Positions 7,985-15,220 of a DNA stretch of 23,833 nt are shown here, piece by piece. Position 1 is the first letter of the stretch, and each line of letters starts with the position of its first letter. A program made the translations under genes and the position numbers. Source of the DNA: JBCDBY01 sp039182715 (GTDB lineage Bacteria > Planctomycetota > PLA2); NCBI GenBank assembly GCA_039182715.1, contig JBCDBY010000024.1, positions 1-23,833 on the forward strand, given 5' to 3'. The notes under the pieces were generated by a model that saw only the letters and a program-made list of their open reading frames with translations, did no database searches and was not told the origin of the DNA.

Positions 7985-9366
7985 TGGTGAAGACGGTCGT
8001 CGACTTCGAACGCGTCGAGCACCTTGTGCAGGGGCTCGCCGTCGCGTTCTACAACCGCCACCTCTACGGTCGCGACCACACGCGCGCCCGCAAGCCGCTG
8101 CTCGGCCTCGTGAAGCTCGTGCGCGAGTACCTCAAGGAGCGCGATCTCGAATCGCTCGCGATCGGCGTCCGCCGCGGCCGCTTCGAGTACGACGGCGTGC
8201 CGCTCCAGGGCGGCAGCAGCCTCACGCAGCTCGCGTCGCGCTTCGAGGCGCGGGACGCCGGCGGCATCTCGCTCGACGCGTCGCTGCGCGAGGGCTCGCT
8301 CGCCGAGTTTCTCGACTGGCTGCGCGATGACGACTCCGAGCGCGAGGGCGCGTTCCTCGGTATCGAGCTGCTCGAGGCGCAGGAGGACTACGAGGACCAG
8401 CAGGAAGCGGTCTGGCAGGCCGAGCCGGTCGAGTGGGACGAGTTCCGCGAGCCGCTGCGCGTCTTCAACGCCGCCGCCGACGTGCTCGAGCGCGCGCACG
8501 GCAGCATCATGGGCGGTCGCGATCTCGACCTGGCGGAGATCAACGAGCTGACCACCTGGACCGCCGAAGAGGTAATGCGCAGCGGCTCGCGCATGTTGAG
8601 CCCGCTGCAGCTGCTGCAGCAGGACAGCTACACGTGGCAGCACTCGGTCAACGTCTATCTCATCGCCTCGACCCTGCTGCGCCCGCTCGCGCGCGACCAC
8701 CACGAGCTGGCCCGCTTCGCGCGCGCGGCGCTGCTGCACGACATCGGCAAGAGCCTGATTCCCGAGGCGATCCTTCACAAGAAGGGCCGCCTGGACGACC
8801 AGGAGCTCGCCATCATCCGGCGCCATCCGGAGCTGGGCGCGCATCTGCTCGCCAGCTATCGCGACATCGATGCGATCGACGTCGAGGTCGCCTACTGCCA
8901 CCACATGCGCGACAACGGACTCGGCTACCCGAACCCGGTGCTGCCGTTGAAGCCGGGGCCGGTGACGAACTGCGTGCAGGTCGCCGACATGTTCGAGGCA
9001 CTGACGGCGCACCGGCCGTACAAGGAGAGTCTCACCGTCGAGCAGGCGGTGGATGCGATCCAGCGCACGCCCGGCATGGAGAGCAAGCAGGCGGCGATCT
9101 GGCTGCTCATGTCGCACCTGACCGTCTCGCCGCCGGGCGCCGAGGTCATCCTGAAGTCGGGCGAGCGCGGCGTGGTCCTCTCGACTCACACCGAGGAACC
9201 GACGCGCCCCCTGGTCATGCTCATGACCGACCGCGAGGGCCGCGCCCTGCGCGAGCCCGAGGCCGTCGATCTCCACGAGGACCGCCAGCGCGCGGGCCAA
9301 GAAGACCGCTACGTCGAGAAGGTCATCCTCCGCTTCGGAGGCCGACTGGCGGCCCAGAGCGTGTAA
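7984..9366 (+). CDS. HD-GYP domain cyclic-di-GMP phosphodiesterase
   Basis: The protein has 460 residues: an N-terminal ~110-residue domain shared with the upstream protein, an acidic linker, an HD-GYP domain at about 190-380, and an ~80-residue C-terminal part. Metal-site residues are in place: His220, His252-Asp253 (LLHDIGK, Lys256), His281, His306-His307 and Asp335 (VADMFEA). The GYP element reads HHMRDNGLGYP instead of HHExxDGxGYP, so the second Asp is shifted by one and replaced by Asn, with Gly314-Tyr315-Pro316 retained. HD-GYP enzymes hydrolyse cyclic-di-GMP to pGpG or GMP. Activity is likely but the altered motif leaves doubt. No sensor or receiver domain is recognised, so the N-terminal domain may be the regulatory part. 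Confidence 0.85.
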   Translation: MVKTVVDFERVEHLVQGLAVAFYNRHLYGRDHTRARKPLLGLVKLVREYLKERDLESLAIGVRRGRFEYDGVPLQGGSSLTQLASRFEARDAGGISLDASLREGSLAEFLDWLRDDDSEREGAFLGIELLEAQEDYEDQQEAVWQAEPVEWDEFREPLRVFNAAADVLERAHGSIMGGRDLDLAEINELTTWTAEEVMRSGSRMLSPLQLLQQDSYTWQHSVNVYLIASTLLRPLARDHHELARFARAALLHDIGKSLIPEAILHKKGRLDDQELAIIRRHPELGAHLLASYRDIDAIDVEVAYCHHMRDNGLGYPNPVLPLKPGPVTNCVQVADMFEALTAHRPYKESLTVEQAVDAIQRTPGMESKQAAIWLLMSHLTVSPPGAEVILKSGERGVVLSTHTEEPTRPLVMLMTDREGRALREPEAVDLHEDRQRAGQEDRYVEKVILRFGGRLAAQSV

Positions 9367-9410
9367 ACGCCCCCGGCCCCCAGCTCCCGGCCCCCGGCGG
9401 AGCGCTCCGG

Positions 9411-10583
9411 CTAGTCCCCGGAACTCTGGTGCAAATGCACATCCCGCTGCGGGAACGGGATCTCGATGCCTTCCTGGTCGAGGCGCTGCTTGATCTGCTT
9501 GTTGAGATCGAAGAAGACGTCCCAGTAGTCGCTCGTCTTGCACCACGGACGCACCGTGAAGTCGACGGACGAATCGCCCAGGTTGGCGATCTTGATCATC
9601 GGCTCGGGGTTCTCGAGCACCTTGGGGTGCGCGGTGACCACCTCGCGCAGGACCTTCTCGGACTTGTCGAGGTCGTCGCCGTAGCCGACGCCGATCGTCA
9701 GGTCGCAGCGGCGCGTGTCGCGCGCGGTCACGTTGGTGATCGTGCTGCCCCAGATCGCGTTGTTGGGGACGACGACCACCTGGTTGTCCGGCGTGCAGAA
9801 GGTCGTGGAGACCAGCGTCATCGCCTCGACCTTGCCGGTCGTGCCGCCGGCGCTCACCACGTCGCCGATGTCGTAGGGACGGTAGAGCAGGATCATGATG
9901 CCGTTGGCGAAGTTGGCCAGCGTGTCCTGCAGCGCGAAGCCGATCACGAAACCGAGCACGCCGACGCCGGCCAGCAACGGACCGATCGGCGCGCCGATGT
10001 ACTCGAGCGCGACGAACAGGCCGATGATCATGACGACCTTGCTGATGACGTTGACGAAGAACGTCTTCAGCAGCTCGGAGACCTGCATGCGCGAAGCGGT
10101 GATCGCCTTGCGCACCGCCTTGGCGGCGATGCCCGCGAGGATCTTGAAGACGAAGAGGATCAGCAGGAAGACGATGATCTTGAGGGCGATGCCGGGGCCC
10201 TTCTCGATCAGCCAGTCCTTGGCCTGCGTCGTGTAGCGCTGGACGAGGCCGAAGGCGGCCTTGGCGTCGAGTCTTGCGCGGCCGGCCGCGATCAGGAACT
10301 CGTTGTACGTCGAGGCGTCGCCGCCCGCTTCTGCGAGCGCGTCGGCCGCCGCGGCGAGTTCGTCAAGCGCCTTGTCGTACTCCTCGCGAGCAGACGTGAC
10401 CTTTTCCTGGAGCGCCGTGTCATCCGCCTTCTCGGCCGCGGCCTTCTTGGCGTCCTGCCAATCCGTTTGCTTCGCCTCGGCGCTCGCGAGCGCGCTCTTC
10501 GCCTCCGCTTCTTCAGCACCCTGCGCCTGGACAACCGGCGCAAACAAGAGGAGCGCCAGGCTCCAACGAACGATCATCTGCAT
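9411..10583 (-). CDS. mscS: MscS-family mechanosensitive channel with periplasmic coiled coil
   Basis: I place the start at ATG 10583 because a strong GGGAGG site lies 4-5 bases upstream and the first 21 residues then form a signal peptide ending VVQA-Q. The protein (390 residues, versus 286 for E. coli MscS) has an Ala/Glu/Lys-rich coiled coil at about 25-95, a membrane helix at about 125-150, and then the conserved pore core GFALQDTLANFANGIMI followed by LLYRPYDIGDVV, and the cytoplasmic beta/cage domain (VVVPNNAIWGSTITN). It would open under membrane tension to release solutes during osmotic downshift. It lies 57 bases after hcrB on the same strand. An in-frame ATG at 10619 would add 12 residues but has no ribosome binding site. 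Confidence 0.9.
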   Translation of the reverse strand: MQMIVRWSLALLLFAPVVQAQGAEEAEAKSALASAEAKQTDWQDAKKAAAEKADDTALQEKVTSAREEYDKALDELAAAADALAEAGGDASTYNEFLIAAGRARLDAKAAFGLVQRYTTQAKDWLIEKGPGIALKIIVFLLILFVFKILAGIAAKAVRKAITASRMQVSELLKTFFVNVISKVVMIIGLFVALEYIGAPIGPLLAGVGVLGFVIGFALQDTLANFANGIMILLYRPYDIGDVVSAGGTTGKVEAMTLVSTTFCTPDNQVVVVPNNAIWGSTITNVTARDTRRCDLTIGVGYGDDLDKSEKVLREVVTAHPKVLENPEPMIKIANLGDSSVDFTVRPWCKTSDYWDVFFDLNKQIKQRLDQEGIEIPFPQRDVHLHQSSGD

Positions 10584-10587
10584 CGAA

Positions 10588-10633
10588 CCCTCCCTCCCGA
10601 AAATCGGGGCGGACAACATACCGGGAGGGAGGG
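10588..10633 (-). promoter_or_regulatory. Perfect 12-bp stem masking the mscS ribosome binding site
   Basis: CCCTCCCTCCCG at 10588-10599 is exactly reverse-complemented by CGGGAGGGAGGG at 10622-10633, with a 22-base loop. In the minus-strand mRNA the 3' arm is the mscS Shine-Dalgarno sequence and ends 4 bases before the ATG; the 5' arm starts 7 bases after the hcrB stop. No U-tract follows, so this is more likely a translational switch or coupling element than an intrinsic terminator. Confidence 0.65.
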
Positions 10634-10640
10634 CTCGTGG

Positions 10641-11615
10641 CTAGTTCGCCAGCTCCTCCAACGCCCGCTTCACATAGACGCGGATCATCTTCTTGCGGTA
10701 GCTGGGCATGTGGTCGGTGTTGTCGAGCGGCTTGGCGGCCCGGGTGGCCAGCGCGCGCGCCTCCTCGATCGTCTCCGCCTTGAGTTCGTAGCCGATGAGT
10801 GCCTTCTCCGCCTCGCTGCAGCGCACGGGCGCGGGGCCGACGGCGTTCAGGATGATGTCCGCCGCCTCGACGGAGCCGTTGCCCTTCACGCGCGCGGCGA
10901 CGCCGAGCACCGGGAAGTCGAACGAGTCGCGCTTGCGCAGCTTGAGGTAGGTGCTGCGGTGGCCGTTCTGGGGCGGAATCAGGATGTCGGTCATGATCTC
11001 GTCCGGCGCCTTGACCAGCCAGTCGCGGCCGTCGTCGACGTGGTAGAGATCGGCCGCCTTCACCTCGCGCGTGCCGTCGGCCCCTTGCAGGACGAAAGTC
11101 GCGTCGAGCGCGATCATCACCGGCACGCAGTCGCTCGAGTTGACCGCCCAGCACTTGGTCGAGCCGGGTGCGGTCCAGCAGGTGTGGCCGGTGCACTTGA
11201 GGCAGTGGTTGATCGCGCGGCGCCACTCGTAGTTCTGGTTGAGGTAGAAGCAGCGCGTGTCGAGGTTGAGGTTGCCGCCCAGCGTGCCCTGGTTGCGGAG
11301 CAGCGGCGTGCTGATCGAGACGATCGCCTTCCACAGCGCCGGCAGTTCCTCCTCGACGCGCTTGTCGCGCTCGAGCTCGCGCAGCGTCGCCATCGGGCCG
11401 ATGCGCAGCGTACCGTCGGCGCGCCACTCCCAGCCCCGGAGCGCGTCGAGCTTGCGCAGCGCCACCACGCTCTTCGGCTCGACCTGCCGCCGCTTCATGT
11501 TCGGCCACAGGTCGGTGCCGCCCGCCACGATCATGGCGTTCTCCTCGCGGATGATCTTCGCCGCCTCGGCCACGTCGGTCGGGACGCGGTAGGCGAACGT
11601 CGGCAGTCGCATCAT
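10641..11615 (-). CDS. hcrB: HCR-type molybdenum hydroxylase, FAD/[4Fe-4S] beta subunit
   Basis: The 324-residue protein has the FAD-binding AGGTDLWPNM motif (31-40), the second FAD motif GTLGGNLN (110-117) and the CO-dehydrogenase-flavoprotein C-terminal domain. Between them is an insertion with Cys122, Cys138, Cys146 and Cys155 (plus Cys141 and Cys163) in the context RCFYLNQNYEWRRAINHCLK. This loop is the hallmark of 4-hydroxybenzoyl-CoA reductase beta subunits, where it carries an extra [4Fe-4S] cluster; length and cysteine positions agree with that family as I remember it. The subunit passes electrons between the Fe-S and Mo sites. Start ATG 11615 overlaps the alpha-subunit stop by 4 bases (ATGA); ATG 11612 is an alternative. 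The actual substrate may differ from 4-hydroxybenzoyl-CoA. Confidence 0.85.
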   Translation of the reverse strand: MMRLPTFAYRVPTDVAEAAKIIREENAMIVAGGTDLWPNMKRRQVEPKSVVALRKLDALRGWEWRADGTLRIGPMATLRELERDKRVEEELPALWKAIVSISTPLLRNQGTLGGNLNLDTRCFYLNQNYEWRRAINHCLKCTGHTCWTAPGSTKCWAVNSSDCVPVMIALDATFVLQGADGTREVKAADLYHVDDGRDWLVKAPDEIMTDILIPPQNGHRSTYLKLRKRDSFDFPVLGVAARVKGNGSVEAADIILNAVGPAPVRCSEAEKALIGYELKAETIEEARALATRAAKPLDNTDHMPSYRKKMIRVYVKRALEELAN

Positions 11616-14047
11616 TTGGGGGCCTTCGCTTTCTTCTTGCGCTTGATGCGCCAGGGCTCGTCCGCATCGCCGTCGCCGCCCTGGTCGGGCGTCTTGATGC
11701 GCATCGTGTCGGTGATCTTGAGATCGGGGTAGCTCTTCGGGCCGCTGCGCTTGTTCTTGCTCTCGACCGCGGAGAGCACCAGCTCCGGCGTGACCGGGCA
11801 CTGGTCGACGCGCACGCCGAGCGCGTCGTGCACCGCGTTCGCCACCGCCGGCATGACCGGCAGCAGCGGTCCCTGTCCGACCTCCTTGGCGCCGAACGGG
11901 CCTTCGGGGTCGGGATGCTCGACGAGCATCGTCTCGACCTCCGGCATTTCGAGGGTCGTCGGGCTCTTGTACTCGAGCATCGAGGGGATCTTGTGCACGC
12001 CGTTACGGCGATCGCGGTAGACCATCTCCTCCATGAGCGCCTCGCCGAGGCCCATGTAGACGCCGCCTTCGACCTGGCCGATGGCGAGCGCGCGGTTGAT
12101 CGCGATGCCGATGTCGTGCGCGATCCAGATCTTCTTCACGTCCACGGCGCCGGTCTCCTCGTCGGCGAAGAGCTCGACGACGGCGGCGCTGTAGGAATAG
12201 GTGGGGGTCGGGCCGACGCCGGCGCCGCGGTAGCGGCCCGGCATGCGCGGCGGCTTGTAGGAGCCGACCGTGCCGATCGTCCCGAACTTCGCCTCGGCGT
12301 ACACGACCGCCTGCGCGAAGCTCATCCAACGCTCCTCGGGCGCCTCGGAGTCGAAGACCTTGTTGTCGGCGCAGACAAGCCGCACCGGGGGCACCTCGAG
12401 CTTCTCGGCCGCGGCCGCGACGAGCTTCTCGCGCGCCTTCTCCGCCGCTTCGATCGCCGCGTTGCCCATCATGAGCGTCACGCGGCTCGAGTAGGAGCCG
12501 AGGTCGACCGGCGTCAGGTCGGTGTCGGAGACGCAGACGCGCACGTCCATGATGTCGACGCCGAGAATCTCGGCGACGCACGCGGCGAGCACCGTGTCGC
12601 TGCCCTGGCCGATGTCGGTCGCGCCGCAGAAGGCGGTCACGCCGCCGCCGCGGTCGAGCTTGAGCTGCACGCCGGAGTGCGGCATGGAGTTCCAGTAGAT
12701 GGGCAGGCCGGCGCCGGTGATGTAGCTGGAGCAGGCGAGGCCGAGACCGTGTCCGCGCGGCAGCTTGCCGTGCCGCTCCTTCCAGCCGCTCGCTTCGACC
12801 ACCTTCTCGATGCACTCGCGCAGGCCGATCGTGCGGATCTTCAGCCAGTTGGCCGTGATCGACTCCTCCGGCTGGATGTTCATGAGGCGGAACTCGGCCG
12901 GGTCCATGCCCAGCTTCTCCGCCGCCTTGTCCATCTGCAGCTCGATCGCGAAGCGCGGCTGCACGGTGCCGTGGCCGCGCTTGGGGCCGCAGGGCGGCTT
13001 GTTGGTGAAGGTGCGCACGCCGTCGAAGCGGTAGGTCGGCACCTTGTAGGTGACCGTCTGCAGCGCGCCCGTGTAGTAGGTGCTCGCCACGCCGTACGAA
13101 CCGTACGCGCCGCCGTCGAGCAGGCTCTGGAAGTGGATGCCGGTGATCGAGCCGTCCTTCTTGAGGCCCATGCGCGAGTGCATGAGCACCGGGTGACGGC
13201 CGCGGTGGCAGTAGAAGACCTCTTCGCGCGTGAGCGTGATCTTGCAGGGCCGGCCGGTGTTCAGCGCGAGCTTGGCGACCGCGATCTCGTGGTTGAACGG
13301 ATCGCTCTTGCCGCCGAACCCGCCGCCGTTCGGGCAGGCGATGATGCGGATGCGCGACGGGGGCATGTCGAGCACCTTGCTCATCGCCTTGTGCAGGTAG
13401 TGCGGCGTCTGCGTCGACGACCAGACGGTGAGCCGCCCGTCCGCCTCGGGGTAGGCGAGCGTCGCGTGCTGCTCCATCGGCAGGTGCGTGTTGCCCTGGA
13501 AGAAGACGACGTCGTCCAGCACCTCGTCCGCGTCGTCGAGCGCCGCGTCGACGTCGCCGAACTCCATCGAGACCCGCTTGTGGACGTTGCCGTCGTCGCC
13601 GTACTCGTGGATCAGGTCGGTCTGGTTCTTGATCGCCTTGGCCGGGTCGTAGCAGGGCTCGAGCGGCTCGTACTCGACGTGGATCTTCTTGAGCGCCTCG
13701 AAGGCGATGTCTTCCGTCGTGGCGGCCACCGCGGCGACCGGATCGCCCACGAAGCGCACCTTGTCGGGGCAGAGCGCGTGCTCGTCCTGCGAGACGGGCA
13801 GGATGCCGAAGGTGTTGGGCATCGACGCGCCGGTCAGGCAGGCGATCACGCCGTCCATCGCTTCCGCCTCGCTCGTGTCGATCGAGACGATTCTCGCGTG
13901 CGGCACGTCGGAGCGCAGCAGCTTGCAGTAGAGCATGCGCGGCATGACGAGGTCGTCGGCGTACTTCGTCTGCCCGGTCGTCTTCGACAGGCCGTCCACC
14001 TTGGTGAAGGCCTTGCCGATGTACTTGTACTTCTTCTTCTTGCTCAT
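11612..14047 (-). CDS. hcrA: HCR-type molybdenum hydroxylase, Mo-cofactor alpha subunit
   Basis: This 811-residue catalytic subunit binds molybdopterin-cytosine dinucleotide. Visible motifs are GGGFGGKSD (241-249), PPCGPKRGHGT (351-361), GATDIGQGSDT (475-485) and GPFGAKEVGQG (716-726), the last holding the catalytic Glu722. The CGxxRGHGT form, rather than the FRGFG of xanthine dehydrogenase, and the YTGALQ and NKPPCG surroundings place it with 4-hydroxybenzoyl-CoA reductases, which remove an aromatic para-hydroxyl using low-potential electrons. Compared with that family it has about 40 extra C-terminal residues ending in a lysine-rich tail (WRIKRKKKAKAPK). No twin-arginine signal is present, so it is cytoplasmic. 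Start ATG 14047 overlaps the gamma-subunit stop by 4 bases. Substrate is inferred, not shown. Confidence 0.88.
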   Translation of the reverse strand: MSKKKKYKYIGKAFTKVDGLSKTTGQTKYADDLVMPRMLYCKLLRSDVPHARIVSIDTSEAEAMDGVIACLTGASMPNTFGILPVSQDEHALCPDKVRFVGDPVAAVAATTEDIAFEALKKIHVEYEPLEPCYDPAKAIKNQTDLIHEYGDDGNVHKRVSMEFGDVDAALDDADEVLDDVVFFQGNTHLPMEQHATLAYPEADGRLTVWSSTQTPHYLHKAMSKVLDMPPSRIRIIACPNGGGFGGKSDPFNHEIAVAKLALNTGRPCKITLTREEVFYCHRGRHPVLMHSRMGLKKDGSITGIHFQSLLDGGAYGSYGVASTYYTGALQTVTYKVPTYRFDGVRTFTNKPPCGPKRGHGTVQPRFAIELQMDKAAEKLGMDPAEFRLMNIQPEESITANWLKIRTIGLRECIEKVVEASGWKERHGKLPRGHGLGLACSSYITGAGLPIYWNSMPHSGVQLKLDRGGGVTAFCGATDIGQGSDTVLAACVAEILGVDIMDVRVCVSDTDLTPVDLGSYSSRVTLMMGNAAIEAAEKAREKLVAAAAEKLEVPPVRLVCADNKVFDSEAPEERWMSFAQAVVYAEAKFGTIGTVGSYKPPRMPGRYRGAGVGPTPTYSYSAAVVELFADEETGAVDVKKIWIAHDIGIAINRALAIGQVEGGVYMGLGEALMEEMVYRDRRNGVHKIPSMLEYKSPTTLEMPEVETMLVEHPDPEGPFGAKEVGQGPLLPVMPAVANAVHDALGVRVDQCPVTPELVLSAVESKNKRSGPKSYPDLKITDTMRIKTPDQGGDGDADEPWRIKRKKKAKAPK

Positions 14048-14526
14048 GCGCCCTTCTCCGCCTGCAGGTCCTTCGCCGCGGCCTCGATCGCGTCGTAGAT
14101 CTGGAGGTAGCCGGTGCAGCGGCAGAGGTTGCCGGCCAGCTCCTCCCTGAGCGTCTCGCGGTCGGGGGAGGGGTTTTTCTCCAGCAGCGACTGCGCCGTG
14201 AGCAGGAAGCCCGGCGTGCAGTAGCCGCACTGCGCGGCGCCCAGCTCCGCGAACCGCTTCTGCAGCGGGTGCGGGTCGTTGTTGCGCGCCATGCCCTCGA
14301 CCGTGGTGATCTCCACGCCCTCGCAGTCCACCGCGAGAACGAGGCAGCTCAGCAGCGGCTCGCCGTCGAGCAGCACCGTGCAGGTGCCGCACTCGCCGAG
14401 TTCGCAGCCGTGCTTCGTGCCGGTCAGGCCGAGGTCCTCGCGGAGCACCTCGAGCAGGGTCTTCTGCGGCTCGAAGAACGCGTCGTGCGTCTCTCCGTTC
14501 ACCCGCAACTGCATCGTGATCTTCAT
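14044..14526 (-). CDS. hcrC: HCR-type molybdenum hydroxylase, [2Fe-2S] gamma subunit
   Basis: The 160-residue protein has the standard two-cluster layout: a plant-ferredoxin-type N-terminal site GCELGECGTCTVLLDG with a later Cys (LLSC), and a helical C-terminal site with CGYCTPG and NLCRCTGY. It moves electrons between the Mo centre and the flavin/[4Fe-4S] subunit. The KNPSPDRE..EELAGNLCRCTGY region closely resembles 4-hydroxybenzoyl-CoA reductase gamma subunits. Start ATG 14526 (MKITMQL) overlaps the tetR stop by 4 bases. The gene order gamma-alpha-beta is that of hcrCAB. There is no signal peptide. Confidence 0.9.
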   Translation of the reverse strand: MKITMQLRVNGETHDAFFEPQKTLLEVLREDLGLTGTKHGCELGECGTCTVLLDGEPLLSCLVLAVDCEGVEITTVEGMARNNDPHPLQKRFAELGAAQCGYCTPGFLLTAQSLLEKNPSPDRETLREELAGNLCRCTGYLQIYDAIEAAAKDLQAEKGA

Positions 14527-15098
14527 GTTCCGAGTCCTTGCAGGAGCGTGTCGGCGATCGTGCGCGACACCTCTCCGATTCCGTACGTCCCGTCCGGCCT
14601 CCACCAGACCGCGGCCCAGTTGAGCGCGCCCAGACAGGTCAGGGTCTTCAGTTTCGCATCACCGCCGCCGAACTCCTCGAGGATGCCGCGCCACGTCGCC
14701 TCGTAGGCGTCGCGCTGCTGCACCACTTCGTCCAGTCGCTCCGGCGGCAGCGCGTGGAATTCGATGTGCGCGAAGCTGCCGCCGAGATCGCCCAGGCTGT
14801 GCTGCAGATGCGCGCGCACGAGAGCACGCACCTTCTCGGCCGGGCCGGCGTCCGACGCCGCAATGCGCCCGGCGCTCTCCCGCAGCCGCTTCAGCGTCAG
14901 GAGCTGGCAGGAATAGAGCAGGTCGTCCTTGCTCTCGAAGTAGTAGTAGAGCGCGCCGGGCGCCACGCCGAGCCCCTGCGCGATCTCGCGCATGCCGGCC
15001 CCGTGGAACCCCTTGCGGCGGAAGACATCCGCGGCGCGGCGCAGGATTTCCGTCCGCTTCTCCTCGGTCCGGGGTCCGCCCCGCGCCATTTGAACCAT
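14523..15098 (-). CDS. TetR/AcrR-family repressor heading the hcr-like operon
   Basis: The 191-residue protein has an N-terminal helix-turn-helix (RTEILRRAADVFRRKGF through MREIAQGLGVAPGALYYYFESKDDLL, about 12-62) and a C-terminal ligand domain ending LNWAAVWWRPDG followed by IADTLLQGL. That C-terminal pattern recalls TetR regulators of the KstR2/acyl-CoA-sensing type, so a CoA-thioester ligand is a reasonable guess given the enzyme encoded behind it. Translation starts at ATG 15098 or 15089 (MVQM); neither has a ribosome binding site, and a -10-like TATTAT ends 7 bases before 15098, suggesting a leaderless transcript. A 20-bp palindrome covers both starts. Its stop overlaps hcrC by 4 bases, so repressor and enzyme are co-expressed. 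Confidence 0.88.
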   Translation of the reverse strand: MVQMARGGPRTEEKRTEILRRAADVFRRKGFHGAGMREIAQGLGVAPGALYYYFESKDDLLYSCQLLTLKRLRESAGRIAASDAGPAEKVRALVRAHLQHSLGDLGGSFAHIEFHALPPERLDEVVQQRDAYEATWRGILEEFGGGDAKLKTLTCLGALNWAAVWWRPDGTYGIGEVSRTIADTLLQGLGT

Positions 15099-15107
15099 GG
15101 TTCAAAT
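15088..15107 (-). promoter_or_regulatory. Perfect 20-bp palindrome, putative TetR operator
   Basis: ATTTGAACCATGGTTCAAAT is its own reverse complement over all 20 bases. It contains both possible tetR start codons and touches the -10-like TATTAT at 15106-15111 (minus strand). Length, symmetry and position fit an operator bound by the adjacent TetR protein, which would block its own promoter and hence the whole operon. Confidence 0.7.
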
Positions 15108-15111
15108 AATA
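15106..15111 (-). promoter_or_regulatory. -10 element of the tetR-hcr operon
   Basis: On the minus strand this reads TATTAT (5 of 6 to TATAAT). It ends 7 bases before the ATG at 15098, which would put the transcript start at the start codon. No good -35 box is seen upstream. Confidence 0.4.
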
Positions 15112-15179
15112 GGTGATGCGCCCACGAACTCCCGTACTCTCTCTAAGCCCCTTGCAGTGCTTGACTTAGGGCAACCCCG

Positions 15180-15207
15180 GGCCCCGCGCGAAGATCGCGC
15201 TGGGGCC
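15180..15207 (+). promoter_or_regulatory. Stable GC hairpin in the leader of the PilZ-PilT gene
   Basis: GGCCCCGCGCGA (15180-15191) pairs with TCGCGC (15195-15200) and GGGGCC (15202-15207), giving 12 pairs with one bulged T and a 3-base loop. It ends 4 bases before the GGAG ribosome binding site at 15212-15215. It may tune translation or protect the transcript; no U-tract follows. Confidence 0.4.
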
Positions 15208-15220
15208 TGCTGGAGTCCCG

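Noticed and set aside
9367..9410. C/G-rich repeats and the palindrome CGGAGCGCTCCG (9398-9409) between convergent genes
   Set aside because: Could be a bidirectional terminator, but no T-run exists on either side and the sequence is low-complexity, so it is not called.
8433..11732. A 1099-codon open frame on the plus strand
   Set aside because: It runs through the HD-GYP gene in another frame and antisense to mscS and hcrB; it has Arg/Ala/Gly-rich low-complexity composition and no motifs. It is a high-GC shadow.
11612..14047. Annotating the Mo subunit as plain xanthine dehydrogenase or CO dehydrogenase
   Set aside because: It has CGxxRGHGT instead of the xanthine-type FRGFG motif and no CO-dehydrogenase AYRCSFR loop; the beta-subunit [4Fe-4S] insertion points to the HCR branch.
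11828..14098. A 756-codon plus-strand frame opposite hcrA
   Set aside because: Its His/Arg/Asp/Leu/Val-rich composition is the usual antisense shadow of a high-GC gene; the minus-strand protein has all family motifs.
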